Origin: Plectrocnemia conspersa
Taxonomy: Eukaryota; Arthropoda; Insecta; Trichoptera; Polycentropodidae
Direction: 5' to 3'
Assembly: GCA_009617715.1 (NCBI GenBank)
Contig: VTFK01000364.1
Location: 186,001-250,000 of the forward strand
Length of the DNA stretch: 64,000 nucleotides
The position numbers and the translations under genes are program-made. The notes under the pieces were generated by a model. It saw only the letters and a program-made list of their open reading frames with translations. It did no database searches and was not told where the DNA came from. Positions 1 through 11,499 of this stretch are shown piece by piece (position 1 is the first letter of the stretch; every line of letters begins with the position of its first letter).

Positions 1-121
1 TTTTTAAGATATAAATAAATTATTTGAATAAATATTAGCAAAATAAGCATGAACAAGAAGATTTAATTTACTGCCATGTCTATTCACTACCATGGTTCTG
101 CCGGTGTACTGACAATTACAA

Positions 122-143
122 ATATATATATATATATATATAT
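122..143. repeat. (AT)n microsatellite
   Basis: About eleven AT dinucleotides in a row, followed by TTTATAATT. Confidence 0.9.
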
Positions 144-856
144 TTATAATTATGACATTAAAAGTATTTATTGCGGTTGCTATGTCTATAGCTACTGCTG
201 CAGCTACTATAGACAAGGTAATATTTGCGCGTTTTAAAATTTTATACATATTTACATTTTATAATATAAATCATGTTATATTACATTACACATACAAATA
301 TGTGCACGAATATATACATATATTTTCGTATATATTTATATAAGTGCACACACAAATATATGCTTTTAGCAAACATATATAATAAAGCTATATATTATTA
401 ATATTATATTTACTAAAATTATAAAGACCAAGCTTTAACTATGAAATTTCAATGAATTTTCAATGAATTTCAAATTATCTACTAAAATATTGCAGGATAC
501 ACATTTTCTTCAAATAATATACACTTTCCACTTCGTCATCTATAAATAATAGTAATATTTAAATAAGATATAAACGGTATTACAATTCAACACTCCAGTT
601 TGCAAAACTCAGTTAAACTTGCATGCTAATTAATTGTTTTACATCAAACTAATCCAAATTTAAAAAATATTTGCTTTATTGTATAATATAACAATCGCGA
701 ATAACGCAATCGTTATTCTAATTATCAGCAAATTTGGATCAGATTTTTGTACTCCTAATTCTTAAACGTTGTTCAATCACATACTTTACCCATTTTTACC
801 TTACGTTATAAAACACCAACCGTTACATTATAGCTAGTATTATAATTATATAATAC

Positions 857-984
857 ATATCAAAACGTATAGTTTTGCCTAGTATAATTAGTATTATAAT
901 TGAATATCATATATCAAAACCTATCGTTTTGCCTACAATTATTATAATAATATAATATGCATATCAAAACCTATCGTTTTGCCT
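857..984 (+). repeat. Three-copy repeat with a palindromic core
   Basis: The 24-bp motif ATATCAAAAC-STATMG-TTTTGCCT occurs at 857-880, 911-934 and 961-984, each followed by AT-rich DNA containing TATAATTA or similar. The core AAAAC...GTTTT is an interrupted palindrome. Spacing is 54 and 50 bp. It could be a minisatellite seed or a cluster of binding sites. Confidence 0.8.
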
Positions 985-2745
985 AATATATAATATTAAA
1001 AAAATTTACAAAATAATAATAAATAATTTAAAAAAATGTTGAAAAAAAACAATCTCATACAGTGTACTGAAAAAGTTAAGAAAATAGTTTTGGTTTAAGT
1101 TCAAATGATTTGTTTAAATAGAGGGTTCATTAATATTACTATAAATTAGTCTCGGTGACATTAAAAATTAACTAGAATATTGGTTATCGTTAATGATGTG
1201 CAAATCACTGCTGTTGAATTTAAATATCAAAGAAATACATCTATATACATACATATTTATGTTATATGAGATTGTAATACATGTATTATGGCTAATAATT
1301 GAGTTAGTCTATAACCATAATACATATATTTAACTTATTATTAAAAAAATATATAAATAAAGAAATAAATAAAATAAAAAGTAAAATAAAATCAATTTAT
1401 TTATACAAAAATAAAATATTAAAAAATCATAACACACAAGTACATAAAATAAAATCAACTGATACAAAACTATATATAATGCAAAAGAAATTAATTTGAC
1501 AACTAAACGATATCACTACGCTACTGCTTTATATTTTTACTTATATTATAAATACTTCAAATTGCATATTTTAGCTATGGTTATATATTATATTTACAAT
1601 AATTTTGAAATAAATTAATGATATTTATATATTATAATAAGTTAATATAGCGATTAATATATTTTTGAATAAATGTTTGCCGCAGTGAACGCGCATTAAA
1701 TATTAAACACCGACTTTGGTTCACATCTCTTAAAGTATTCGGGGATATTACTCTTCTCTTTCCAATTCGACTATTACAGTCGACCCAAAAGCTTAATAAA
1801 TTTGCAATACATATAAATTAGGATGACTTTAACTAAACATTTTACATAAAGTATATGCATATTGCAGTTCATGAGTTGATTAAAAAAATACATTAAATTG
1901 ATATTAGTTATTAAAAGATATAGAAAAGGAATGATAATTTTAAATAAATAAATTACAGGAGATCAGAAGTTACTGTTTAGATAGCGTAGCTTCTAGATTT
2001 CCTGTTATATAAATCTCATTCATACATCGGGTGAATACTTATATTAATAAAATATAAAACAAATTTATATTAAGAGATAGTAGAGTTACATTTGGCAATA
2101 TTTTAATTTTAAATTAAATTCACTATATCAGTTTTCTCATATTTTCATTCTTTCGCATCGTTAAATGGAAATACATGAATGACTAGATGTTTAAAATATG
2201 AGCATGGAGGAAAATCAATCCTATAAATGTGTTTTACGGTAAAGATGTATGCGTAGTAATAAACGTAGTGCTACAGAAGGATAATGGCATGTGTATATTA
2301 GCCAATAATAATTACGACATATAAGAGCTTATATCTATAATATAATATGAATATAAGTTATAAATATAAAATTAAAATTAAAACACAGTGTGAATATATC
2401 GACAGTTACATTCTGTTTGATTTGGAATGTTACTGACAAAAACATATTACGAAGACAAATAATAAATGGCCGTCAGTAGAACGATCAATAGACAATAAAA
2501 GAAAAGAAATCCAAAGTAAGTAAATAATAATAAAAATGTAAGATCCTCATCACTCTCTCTCAGGTTGTAATTGTTCATCATCACGAAACAATACTCTCCT
2601 CGGGTAAATGTTGTACACGCGGTAAAAATGTCTCGAGCAAGATACGATCGTATAAAAGAAAAATGTGATAAACATTAACGTCAGAGTTTCTGTGATTAAA
2701 GTAAGACAAAACATTTTTTATGTTAGAAATGATTTAACGGGTGGT

Positions 2746-2871
2746 TCACAAATTCTTGTAATATTTAGTGCGGTCAATTAAGAGACAGCACGACGTCAGA
2801 CCGGACGATATCTTTGATAGTTCCGAGAAGCAAATGGACCGACGGGCGAAATCAACTTTCTCGCAGAACAC
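2746..2871 (-). CDS. DDAH-like gene, last coding exon (C-terminus and stop)
   Basis: This 42-codon exon (41 residues plus TGA) is the C-terminal end of a dimethylarginine dimethylaminohydrolase-like protein. On the minus strand a pyrimidine-rich TTTTTCAG acceptor precedes the first codon GTG, and the frame (phase 0) continues directly from the exon at 3933-4157. The peptide runs VFCEKVDFAR..., then SELSK, then GLTSCCLLI, and stops after YYKNL. SELSK and the paired cysteines match the C-terminal block of DDAH, where the first Cys of the pair is the nucleophile of the arginine-modifying enzyme fold. Relative to vertebrate DDAH the Cys pair needs a one-residue insertion before it and a one-residue deletion after it. 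The exon is too short to be found by simple ORF scanning. No obvious AATAAA lies close behind the stop on this strand. Confidence 0.88.
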   Translation of the reverse strand: MFCEKVDFARRSICFSELSKISSGLTSCCLLIDRTKYYKNL

Positions 2872-3932
2872 CTGAAAAACAAAAATAAACAGTTGCTCTT
2901 CACAAAACGTTTATCCCGTTAAAACTATTAGAGTTAGTTTGGATTAGTTGTCGGGAAACTAAAATACAGGCCCTCTCTAAATCACCATGCTGATTAGTTC
3001 AATCATTCGGGATTAGTAAAAAAGAGGGTGAGGCAAAGAACGGATGGTGCATTCGAGATGAATATCTTGAACAATAACAATATACTGTCCAAAATACACA
3101 TAATCAAGAGAGAGTTAGTTATATCAAACTGACCGAGGCAAATTTCCAACTGGATCGAAAGAGATCGCCGAGGCTGTAGAAGATAGGATGTATTATAGAG
3201 AAGAATGTCACAATTGGGTGAAGAACAGAATCTAGTAAGATCTAATAGAGACACAAGAGTATTTGCTTCGGTGATATATATTTTAACATTCACTCACTGC
3301 ATGTTGATTAGTTACATGAAAAGAGGAGATCTCTATGTACATTTTTAAGTCCACGCATTGTGAGAAATATGTATTACTTCACTAATCATTCTATAACGCA
3401 TGGAAGATTAGGAGGAAAAAATGAAGTATATGGGAGTATAGCCATAACACAAGGTTTTTTTCGACCACATTTGAAATGAAAATCGCAGTGACGTCCTCCT
3501 AACTATAACAGGAGAGAAACAAAATAAGAAGAAGAAGAGCATAAAAAATAAAAAATATAATAATAAAAATAGGGATCTCAAATACCTTTTTTAAATTATT
3601 TACATTTTCACATACAATGGTTATTGAGGGCCTGGTTTAGGGTACAATATTTACATCACCAGAATGTAAATCGTTCATAATAAAACAATATTATTACATT
3701 AAAGTATAAAAACGTACAGATAGAGTAGATAAACGAAGATATATATGGAAAATACACTTGTAACAAAAATAGCGTAAAAAACAAATCGCATCAATACTTC
3801 CATTGTTCAAATTATTTCACACACAGATTGGCACAATAATATGAAACGCTGTACAATATCAGTGTACACATTGATTTATTGCAGCGCATAGGCAACAACA
3901 AAACAGTTTGTTTAATATAATTTAATAATCAC
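2872..3932 (-). other. DDAH last intron
   Basis: This 1061-bp intron runs from GTGATT at its 5' end (plus-strand 3932 side) to TTTTTCAG. It contains a 96-codon open frame on the minus strand at 3003-3293 with no recognisable domain, and no repeat that I recognise. Confidence 0.8.
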
Positions 3933-4157
3933 CTTGAACGATTCTGGTATTTCTTCAATGCCTAGATGGATCAGGGTCCCGTTGACGTAGAGACAGTTTG
4001 CGGCAATATCTTCCGGAACAGTAAGTGTCTGGTACGAGAAGGTAGCTTCACGCTCGATTCTCTTGAGGACTTCTTGGGCTTCTTTGCTGGCTCCTACGCA
4101 AAGAACATTCGGTCCAGCCATAGTCACGAAACTCTTTAATCGTCTAGTGTTTGCCAC
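3933..4157 (-). CDS. DDAH-like gene, internal exon (75 codons)
   Basis: This exon is bounded on the minus strand by a TTTTTTAG acceptor and an AAG|GTGATT donor, both in phase 0. It encodes RRLKSF, then TMAGPNVLCVG, a helical segment (EAQEVLKRIEREA), then LTVPEDIAANCLYVNGT and EEIPESFK. KSF-x-x-MAGPN and LTVP-D/E-D-IAANC-Y are highly diagnostic of the DDAH family (hydrolysis of asymmetric methylarginine to citrulline and dimethylamine, cytosolic). The vertebrate family has HLKSF here, and the His of that motif is the catalytic general acid/base. This copy reads RRLKSF, so Arg occupies that position. The intron downstream is 1061 bp, the one upstream 1574 bp. Confidence 0.93.
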
Positions 4158-5731
4158 CTAAAAAATATACCACAAAGTGAATAAAAGATAATTTTCAAAA
4201 TATACAATTTTGTATTAAAATTCTGAAATTAAAAGATAGCGTTCATCCAATTGTACATAATTTTGGTAATTTTTTATTACACAATAAAATAATTGTGCAC
4301 TTTTCTGCCATGCAGGGGCCATTCGCCTTTACTACATAATTAGAATACTACGCAGGCTGATTATTGTAATATTTTTTTATTCGATTGATTTAAAAATTAT
4401 ATTTTTTATCACATTACTTTTTTTGTTTCTTTTTTTGTTGTATACAACTAATAAAAAAATATTTAAAAATTTTTAAATGCAAATAAATAAATTACGCCAC
4501 ACAAATATTATTTTATAAAGTAAAATTGCTCAGAAAAAATTGAATTATTATTATGATTAAAAACATTTTAGGAAATTAATGCAATAATCAATTAAGCGCA
4601 GTATTTCGCTCGCAACTTTTTTTTTAGCACGTGTCTTCAAATAATAAAACGTTTCAGTTAGCGATGACGGTAAATTTAAACCAACAATTAACGATTAAAG
4701 TTTGATAGTTTCTCTAAAAATAGTGATAAAACTGCAGTTGAATTATAAATCTACATATATCAAACACAAGGTAAATGTCACATATATATGTATATACACT
4801 AGTAATTGAAAAGTAATTTTAATAATTATTATTTCTTTTATGGTAAAAATCGAGTAAATGTATGTCAGTTGTAGCATGTTCATTTTACTCAATTTACAAG
4901 ACAGGGAATAAATCAAATGATTTACCAAAGTAGACTAAACCTTAAGGTTGGCAGTTGTGATTTAAAATTAAAATAAAATTGCTAAGTTAATTGACAAAAA
5001 ACTATAAAAAAATGAGTTACTTGAGAGGTCCGTAATTATGCTGATAAAGAAATTTAATACAAAACTGTGCAAATGAAAATAGTTGTTTATGAACTAATTC
5101 ATAAGTATATATTTAAAGTTGTTTTAAATCCATTCGATATTGGACGAGCTAATATAATCTAAATGGATTACCGTAGCACAGACCAAATCGCAAGGTTGGT
5201 AGCTATGTTATGCTGCTAAGTAAATTAGATGTACCAGAACTTTAAAAGTGAATACATAACAGAAGATATGCTTTATTTACAGTTAAAGGGAAAAGAAAAT
5301 TAAAAAAATATGATGGTATGCCATTTCAAGTTCATTTTATTCAATTGTGAAGATAATTTATGAAATCTACAGCAAATAAAGTACTACAGCATACACTAAC
5401 CTGCGATATTGGTAGGGATATTATGCTGTTAAAACTATGCAAATAAATGTAGTTGGTTATGGAGTTATTTTTAAGGTGCTTTAATTCTTTAATCGATACA
5501 GTGACAAGATTGACCTGATAGGTGAATGTTACTTTCTGTATTAACTTTATCTTTAACGGTTGGTTGTAATTTTTTCACGTCAGATTGCTGCCGTTGTGCA
5601 TTTGTATTGCAGTGTTTCCAAGCAGCTCAGGTAATTGAAATTGATAAAAATGTTTTGACCTTATCCTGCTGTATAAGATGACACCTGATTAGAGGTCTAG
5701 GCGCAACGCCTTCGGTCGGGACTTCCATTAC
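4158..5731 (-). other. DDAH intron, featureless
   Basis: AT-rich intron of 1574 bp between GTAATG and TTTTTTAG. Phrases such as TTATGCTG recur (near 5035, 5200 and 5420), suggesting old internal duplication. Nothing else is supportable. Confidence 0.7.
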
Positions 5732-5829
5732 CTTGATGGGCGTGCAGGGATATTCCGGGAAAGCCGCAGCAACCGCCCTCGCTCCCGCCTCGTTCGATCC
5801 TTGCGACAACCCGATGAAGAATTCCTTCC
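5732..5829 (-). CDS. DDAH-like gene, internal exon (98 nt)
   Basis: The acceptor is ACATTTTCAG and the donor AAG|GTAATG on the minus strand. The exon begins with two bases that complete a Gly codon begun in the upstream exon (phase 1), giving LFT-GKEFFIGLSQGSNEAG, then AAAFPEYPCTPIK. Joining it to the next exon gives an ungapped match in length to vertebrate DDAH between the EYP/DYA position and KSF, so no extra exon is needed in the 1574-bp intron between them. GKEFFIGLS corresponds to the conserved GREFFVGLS strand. The following residues are QGSN where vertebrate DDAH1 has KRTN, so the Arg known to contact substrate is Gly here. A longer open frame continues past the donor, but those codons do not align and are treated as intron. 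Confidence 0.92.
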
Positions 5830-8217
5830 CTGAAAACACATTTTAAAAATTAGTATAAATCGCACGAGGAGGACAACTTTCAAACATCAACATAGAAGTG
5901 CATAAATGAGCTTTAGTAATTTTTATCTACAGAGAGAAGCCATTGTTTTACACTAAACGGTTATGGAGATATTATACTATTGAAAACTCGATGCGTTGTA
6001 TGTCGACATTAACTCATTAGAAGAGACAAAAGTCTGAGCCACACAATCCAAGTTGAATCGCCCTACCCTCCTCCCCCAAAAGTCTATGACCCCGCAGAGG
6101 CGATCGGTGCCCCCAGTCGCACCACTGCACCTACGCCCTCCAGAAAGTTGACGCCAGTAGACCTTGTCCTCCCACTGATCGCAGCCTTAGATGCCACGTC
6201 ACCAGTAGGCCTACTCTACGAAGTGGCTTTGATAGTATGTCTTTGGTTTTGGTTTTGGAAGAGAGAAAACGGAGTTTCGGTGCGAGCGAGAAAGAATAGT
6301 TCTCTATTTCACGGCGGGTTGTTGCGAGCGAGAATGGTGCTCCATTGGTGCGGTAAGAGAAAATGGTGTTTTGGAGGCAAAAAACTCCTGGAGCTGCTGC
6401 GAGTACAGTACCGGGTCACATCATCGTCAAGTCAATGGGGGCGGCTGATAAATATGGTGTAGTCCTTTTCATTTTCATTTGATGTTAATTTATGTCAAGA
6501 CTGATAATTTAACTAACTTGATTCAAGCAAGAATAGTTTTAGGAAAATCTTTGTTTTCATTTTTCTGTGTTTGATATATATTTCACCGAGAAACTTAGTA
6601 TACAGCATCTTAGTATATTTAATATTTGTTCTACAATTTTGCATATATAGACATATGTAACAAGCTATATAAATAAAATGACGATAGAAAACAAGACTAA
6701 AACTCATTTGTACACATATTATATATATAAAAAAACACACACTTAAACATTAATCTCAAGAGCTCGTTTTTATAAGTTAAGTTCCTGAGGCATCTTCAGA
6801 ATAATCGAGCGTTTTAATCATTCTATTGAGATTATGTTTATTGCGCAATACTCAAGCCAAGTGTATTCACTTACATTTCACTTCGTATTGTCATGTAGCA
6901 AAAGTTTTAGCTGCTTATATCATATATCATATATATATAAACACATATAAGACGATATTTTAAACTACACTTGCCTTATCCTGATTCTGTTGTTGCAAAC
7001 ACATGGACATTCCTATCCATTTAAATTTGTGAAACAAAAATATAAAAAGAAGAAATAACATAATGTGTAATTAAATGTATTCGGTCTTTAAAAGCAGTAA
7101 GAAAATAAAGAAAAAAGAAATAAATAAATCGAGATTGGATATTTTACTGCTTCAATAATCTTGTAAGCTTGTTGTTCCCTGGGGACAAAAATTAACACAA
7201 TCCTAATAAATAAGAACACTGTTATTGTATTCGGTGCTTCGTTGATAGACTGCATTTTTTTCGAAAAGCAGCAATATCTAGGATTTTTTTATGGTGTATG
7301 GTAATAATTAATGGTGATGTTATGATTAAATAAATAAATAAATTAACGCAATAAATCATAGCATCGCGTGCGGCCAAACAACAAAGCACCTTTCATAGTT
7401 ACCTCTAATATCTTGCTTTATTAAACCTATATAGTTTTAATAAAAGCTAGTTATACACTATAAAAATCATCTATTATTATTGCAAGCTTCAAAAAACTAT
7501 GTTTATTTTAAATAAGAAAAAAATATGACAAAAAGAATGCATCTTGATTTTATGTCTATATTATATGGACACAAATTAGACCATAGCAACTGTGGTCAGA
7601 ATAAGACCTTTAACCATTGCAATCCACAAAGAAAGATCAAAAGATCAAAAAAAATGAGCAAATATTATTTATTAAATGAGAAAAAGCAGCGTGCATGACA
7701 CGCTGCATGGGCAGTGGAAGAGGATCCATGTGTAGATCATGTGCAAGAAGTAATAGTAAACTATTAAAACCCATGCAAATCAACGCGCTACAAATATGTT
7801 TGATTTGGAGTATTTAAAATAAATGTTTTATCTTAACCGCATAAAACGAATAGCGAGTAAATAGAGATATAAGTTATATTTATTTATTTTTAAAATAGTA
7901 ATAGGTATACAAAATTTGGTTCGAATAGGAAGAGGCCAAGAAGGGTGTTGATATTATATATACCTAGAGACAAACTAAGCACAATTTGAAATATATGAAA
8001 TTCAATAATTATAAATTAAGGGTGCTATTTATATAGAGTAACTATAATTGCAATTTATCATATTTATATGTGATAGATTATCGATAAATGAGTTAAACAA
8101 AGTTGCCATCTTTTTATTTGTCATAGACTAATTATATTTGTAATTAAAAAGCTTAAAAGCTTAGACAGGAGTTTTAATCAATGGAAAATAGTTTTAGCTA
8201 AAAATAAAAATACGCAC
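5830..8217 (-). other. DDAH intron with a GC-rich insertion
   Basis: This 2388-bp intron is AT-rich except for the block described at 6040-6460. A short hairpin, GCAGCGTG-CAT-GACACGCTGC, lies near 7686-7705. No further exon was recognised. Confidence 0.7.
6040..6460. repeat. GC-rich insertion inside DDAH intron, unclassified
   Basis: About 420 bp that contrast sharply in base composition with the flanks. They begin with C/CCT-rich sequence (CCCTACCCTCCTCCCCC) and continue through GGTGCCCCCAGTCGCACC to GGGGGCGGCTG. A 104-codon open frame (6148-6462, plus) has no recognisable family and lies antisense to the gene. The composition and sharp edges suggest an inserted transposable element or processed sequence. 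I found no inverted ends. Confidence 0.4.
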
Positions 8218-8320
8218 CAGTAAAAAGAACATCACCGCCTTCAAGTCTCGCATCTTCGTCGGTTACATTCACTATGTTCAGATCGAACTCTTTTTTAAGA
8301 ACGGCCCTTATAGTCTCGGT
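8218..8320 (-). CDS. DDAH-like gene, upstream internal exon (103 nt)
   Basis: A TATCTTTACAG acceptor precedes ACC (phase 0), and the exon ends in a single base G before GTGCGT. The peptide is TETIRAVLKKEF, then NIVNVTDEDARLEGGDVLFT. LEGGDVLFTG is the DDAH signature strand; vertebrate enzymes have LDGGDVLFTG and bacterial ones Glu, so this acidic active-site position is kept as Glu. Family proteins have roughly 100 residues before this point, including an FVED substrate-binding motif. I could not find exons for that part between 8.4 kb and the end of the window, so they are either beyond it, in a very long intron, or too short to recognise. A 169-bp MITE sits about 75 bp upstream of this acceptor. 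Confidence 0.92.
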
Positions 8321-8393
8321 CTGTAAAGATACATAAGATACATTTGTAATAAACATATAAATATAATAGTTTGGATGATATTGTAATGCTTCC

Positions 8394-8565
8394 TCCACAC
8401 TCTCTGGAAGTAGGCCATAGTTGGGCAAGGACGGAAAATATAATGTGTTAATTCGGCGCTACTTCGGTCGAGCTCGGGTCTGCCCGCTCTAATGTCTCGG
8501 CAACCTCGACCATATTCGGTAGACCTTTGGTTCGGTAACTTCCAGAGAGTGTAGAGGAAGCATTA
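8394..8565. mobile_element. Short TIR MITE (family H, deletion derivative)
   Basis: The ends are inverted copies: TGCTTCCTCCACACTCTC on the left and GAGAGTGTAGAGGAAGCA on the right, flanked by TAA and TTA. The termini and the internal CGACCGAAGTAGCGCC-like stretch match the larger elements at 10265-11270 and 15674-16686. It is non-coding. It lies about 75 bp outside the 8218-8320 DDAH exon, in the intron just upstream, and supplies the false N-terminal extension of the open frame there. Confidence 0.8.
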
Positions 8566-9059
8566 GACTTATGTAATATTTGGGTATTTGTAGTGAGTTT
8601 CGATGAAGTATTCTACAAAAAGTCTATTCATTTACTTAAGTGACACATTATTAAATACTTCATTTTATAAGATAACTGCGATTCAGGTGAATATCGAGGT
8701 GTTTTCTGTGAGAGTTGTGCTATTGGCTGAGATTGATAATATAACATAACATAATTTGAATATCTCTATAAATATATTAAACATTGAGTTTAGATTTTAG
8801 ATATTCTTCCATAATATATTTATGCATTGAATAAAATAATAATAATAATAATTATAAAAAGCATTTGTTGACGCAGCAGAGATATTTTGTGCTGTGCCAG
8901 AGTGTCACTATTTATTTGTGCAAGTGGATACAACAGCGTGCAAAAACAGTCTTCACGTCTCACTCTCGCTCTACTTTGGTGAGCGCGCGAGAAAGAGAGA
9001 CTTAGTCATACGTCGTTTCTAGAGAATCCAATCCCGAAGCAAAAATTGTTTACGATTTT

Positions 9060-9455
9060 CTCAATTCGGCCTTATATTTACTTTGATAATCTAAGAATTA
9101 TAATAATAAGATTAAAAGAAACCACTCCGCGTGAGAATCACCAGATTGTAAAAATGTATGGGGGCTTTCCACAGAGTTGCGCCATAAAATTTGCCTGTCG
9201 GCGAACATAAATCTCGTTTTTTGATTAATCCAAAGAGGTTTTTTATATTTATTTTGTTCGAAAATGGAAAATATAAAGTACCAGCATCAGCTGGTATTAA
9301 CAATTTGCTCTACGATTCGGTTATAAATACGAGAGCCCGAAATTCCTTCGTAACTCGACGCTATTGAACCGTTCTGGTCCTTCGATTATTCGCGTCTATT
9401 ATAACAAATCGTCATCCAATTGAAGTTTGTTATCTTTATTGATCATCCAGTTCTT
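9060..9455 (+). mobile_element. Repeat family M copy 1 (TATAAATAC-containing)
   Basis: Member of a family also seen at 11500-12075 (inverted), 17755-17925, 18090-18440 and 21260-21670 (inverted). Shared landmarks in order: a CGCTCCGCG-like block, GGGGGCTT, GCCTGTCGGCGAAC, TCTCGTTTTTTGATTAATCC, TTTGCTCTACGATTCGG, TATAAATACG, CGTAACTCGACGCT, CCGTTCTGGTCCTT and ATAACAAATCGTCATCC. A TATA box about 25 bp before CGTAACTCGACGC suggests a promoter, so solo LTRs are one explanation; a non-autonomous DNA element is another. No protein is encoded. Confidence 0.65.
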
Positions 9456-10264
9456 TGTACATCAATAATATCTATAATTATATAATGCATAAATACATAT
9501 ATTTTATTATTTGTCAACATTTTTAGAGCTTATATTATGTATTTTGTCTTGCTCATAAATCCTCATTATATATTTCAGGTATTTATTTGTTAAATAAAAT
9601 ATGTGAAAATATACAAAATACTTAGCAAACGTTTATTTTAATTAGATAATTTGGTTAATATCTGTTATATGCCGTGTAAAATAGCAAACAACAAAAATGA
9701 CAGTATCCATAGTAAAAATGAGTACATAACTAAAATCGTATGTAATTGTTTAGTACGCTTCGCGAAACTGGAATACAAATTAAACATGCTACTACTATAC
9801 TACGACGATTGAATTACATTTCATTCATATTTGTTTTGTTACAAACATACATGCAATTCAGCGGTACATAACCTTTTACATCTACTTCGCGTCAAATCCG
9901 ATCGATATGGTACAGTAATAAAATGTATTACGTACCCACGTTTAAGGTGAGTCATCGTGTTATGATCTCACCGAACTGTATAAAGTACCAAGATATGCCT
10001 TAATCTTATTCAAATCAAAGATAAAACTTTATATCATTAATTTCGCAATTAGAAAATTTTGGAAATTAAATAGAATATAATTATAAGCGATTTTCTCAGA
10101 ATTTATCATTTAAAATAATCAAAGTTGTATTTGATTATATATACTTAGAAGCACTTATATTTTGAAGTGGCAATCCGAAGACGCATTGGAAAGACTAAAC
10201 CCTAAACCCGTAACCTCTTACAAGTTTGGCAGATCGCTTTTGTCTTATTATAATGATACTGTAA

Positions 10265-11270
10265 TGCCTGCACTACACTCTCTGAAGGTTGTCCGAACCG
10301 AAATTACGACTGAAATCGGCCGAAATCTACGATTTCGAGTAAGCGACACTGTCGCAAATTTCATATACCGTCCGGACGGCGGCTTCTGTCACGTACAGCT
10401 GGCATTTTTGCGCGCGATCAAAAAATGTGCCAAATAATCGCAACTGATAATTATAAAAGTTTGTGTGGGCACTCACCAATACAATATCAGTGAAAACTTT
10501 TCGGTCGTAAGTATTTAATTTACGCAAAATCTTTGTCGGCTTTTGCAAAATACCATAAAGCATAAAAATGATACTAGAATTTGTCGCCATCGATTCTAAA
10601 TAATAATTCGTTATGGTGTGACATTTATATAAACCGATCTAGGAAAATACATAAGGATATTCGAAACGATTTTTTAAACAAAATAAAGTACCACTAATTA
10701 TTTTTTAATTATTTAATTTTATATAAAAAAATATATAATAACGATATCTGTTAGAAGAATATACTATCAAAAATATAATTAATCCTTTTTGGTGCACAAA
10801 AATATTCCAAGATGTCAGTAAGAGTCTGTTGAAGTCCCCGATAAGCATGTGGTATTATAACTTGACCACGTGACCACGATGCAGCGCTCGACATGCGTGC
10901 TAGCCATAAGACGCATACGCGCATACTGAAATTGAACCAAGTTACTCGTTCTATCTCAGTTTGTGAAACACCATATAATTATCTCTCTCCCTCTCGTCAC
11001 TTAGCACGCGAGAGAGCGAAAGGGGAAGTATCTCACCGCTCGCGCTCGAAAGAGCAGCTCCGACTTCGGTCCTTTTGCCGACAATATTCAGAAGCGCTCG
11101 AAGCTGGCCAAGTCGTCTGAATTACCCCCACTTTACCTCCCGTTCTCGGTAACCTCGGACAACTTCCGAAAGATTTTAGAGCGGGCAGAACCGAACTCGA
11201 CCGAAGTAACCCTCTATATTCTCCGTCCTTAGCCAACCTTGGCCAACTTCAAGAGAGTGTAGTTTAGGCA
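10265..11270. mobile_element. 1-kb TIR element, family H, copy A
   Basis: Termini TGCCTGCACTACACTCTC and, inverted, GAGAGTGTAGTTTAGGCA, directly flanked by TAA on both sides. A 3-bp TWA target duplication is typical of PIF/Harbinger elements. The internal sequence is highly similar to copy B at 15674-16686, including GCACTCACCAATACAATA and TACGCAAAATCTTTGTCGG. Several open frames of 75-91 codons lie inside but are not shared intact between the copies, so the element is regarded as non-autonomous. Confidence 0.85.
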
Positions 11271-11499
11271 TAATGAGCACAATAAAATTTGTTGAAAAAA
11301 TGTTTTATAAAAAAAGTTTGAGAGTCGGCGAAACACATTGAATGTCGCTTGGGAAAACATCCGCTACAGTCAAAGACGAACTGAATTTAAAGAAATATTG
11401 TGTCAGTGTGTAACGTCATTTTTAAATTCTAATAAAAATATTTCGTTATACTGAGATCAGTCTTCGTTACAATGAAACTTAGGTTCGAATCCCATTTGG

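Larger units (their letters stand above)
1..2745. other. AT-rich region downstream of DDAH
   Basis: No coding region could be supported. The sequence is very AT-rich with an (AT)n run near 122-143 and the short dispersed repeats noted separately. The 3' untranslated region of the DDAH transcript must begin at 2745 and run leftwards. Its end was not located with confidence. Confidence 0.5.

Noticed and set aside
2746..2871. Loss of the catalytic Cys in DDAH, suggested by a strictly ungapped alignment (first Cys of the pair facing Ser).
   Set aside because: A one-residue shift aligns both cysteines (GLTSCC with GLLTCC) and preserves the flanking hydrophobic strand, so the nucleophile is most simply present.
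8321..8428. N-terminal extension of the DDAH frame upstream of 8320.
   Set aside because: A strong acceptor (TATCTTTACAG) sits at 8321, the extended codons are AT-rich, and they run into a MITE.
11483..11494. GGTTCGAATCCC resembling a tRNA B box (also similar strings near 28571 and, on the minus strand, in the 45-48 kb array).
   Set aside because: No A box at the right distance and no cloverleaf can be formed; not called as tRNA or SINE.
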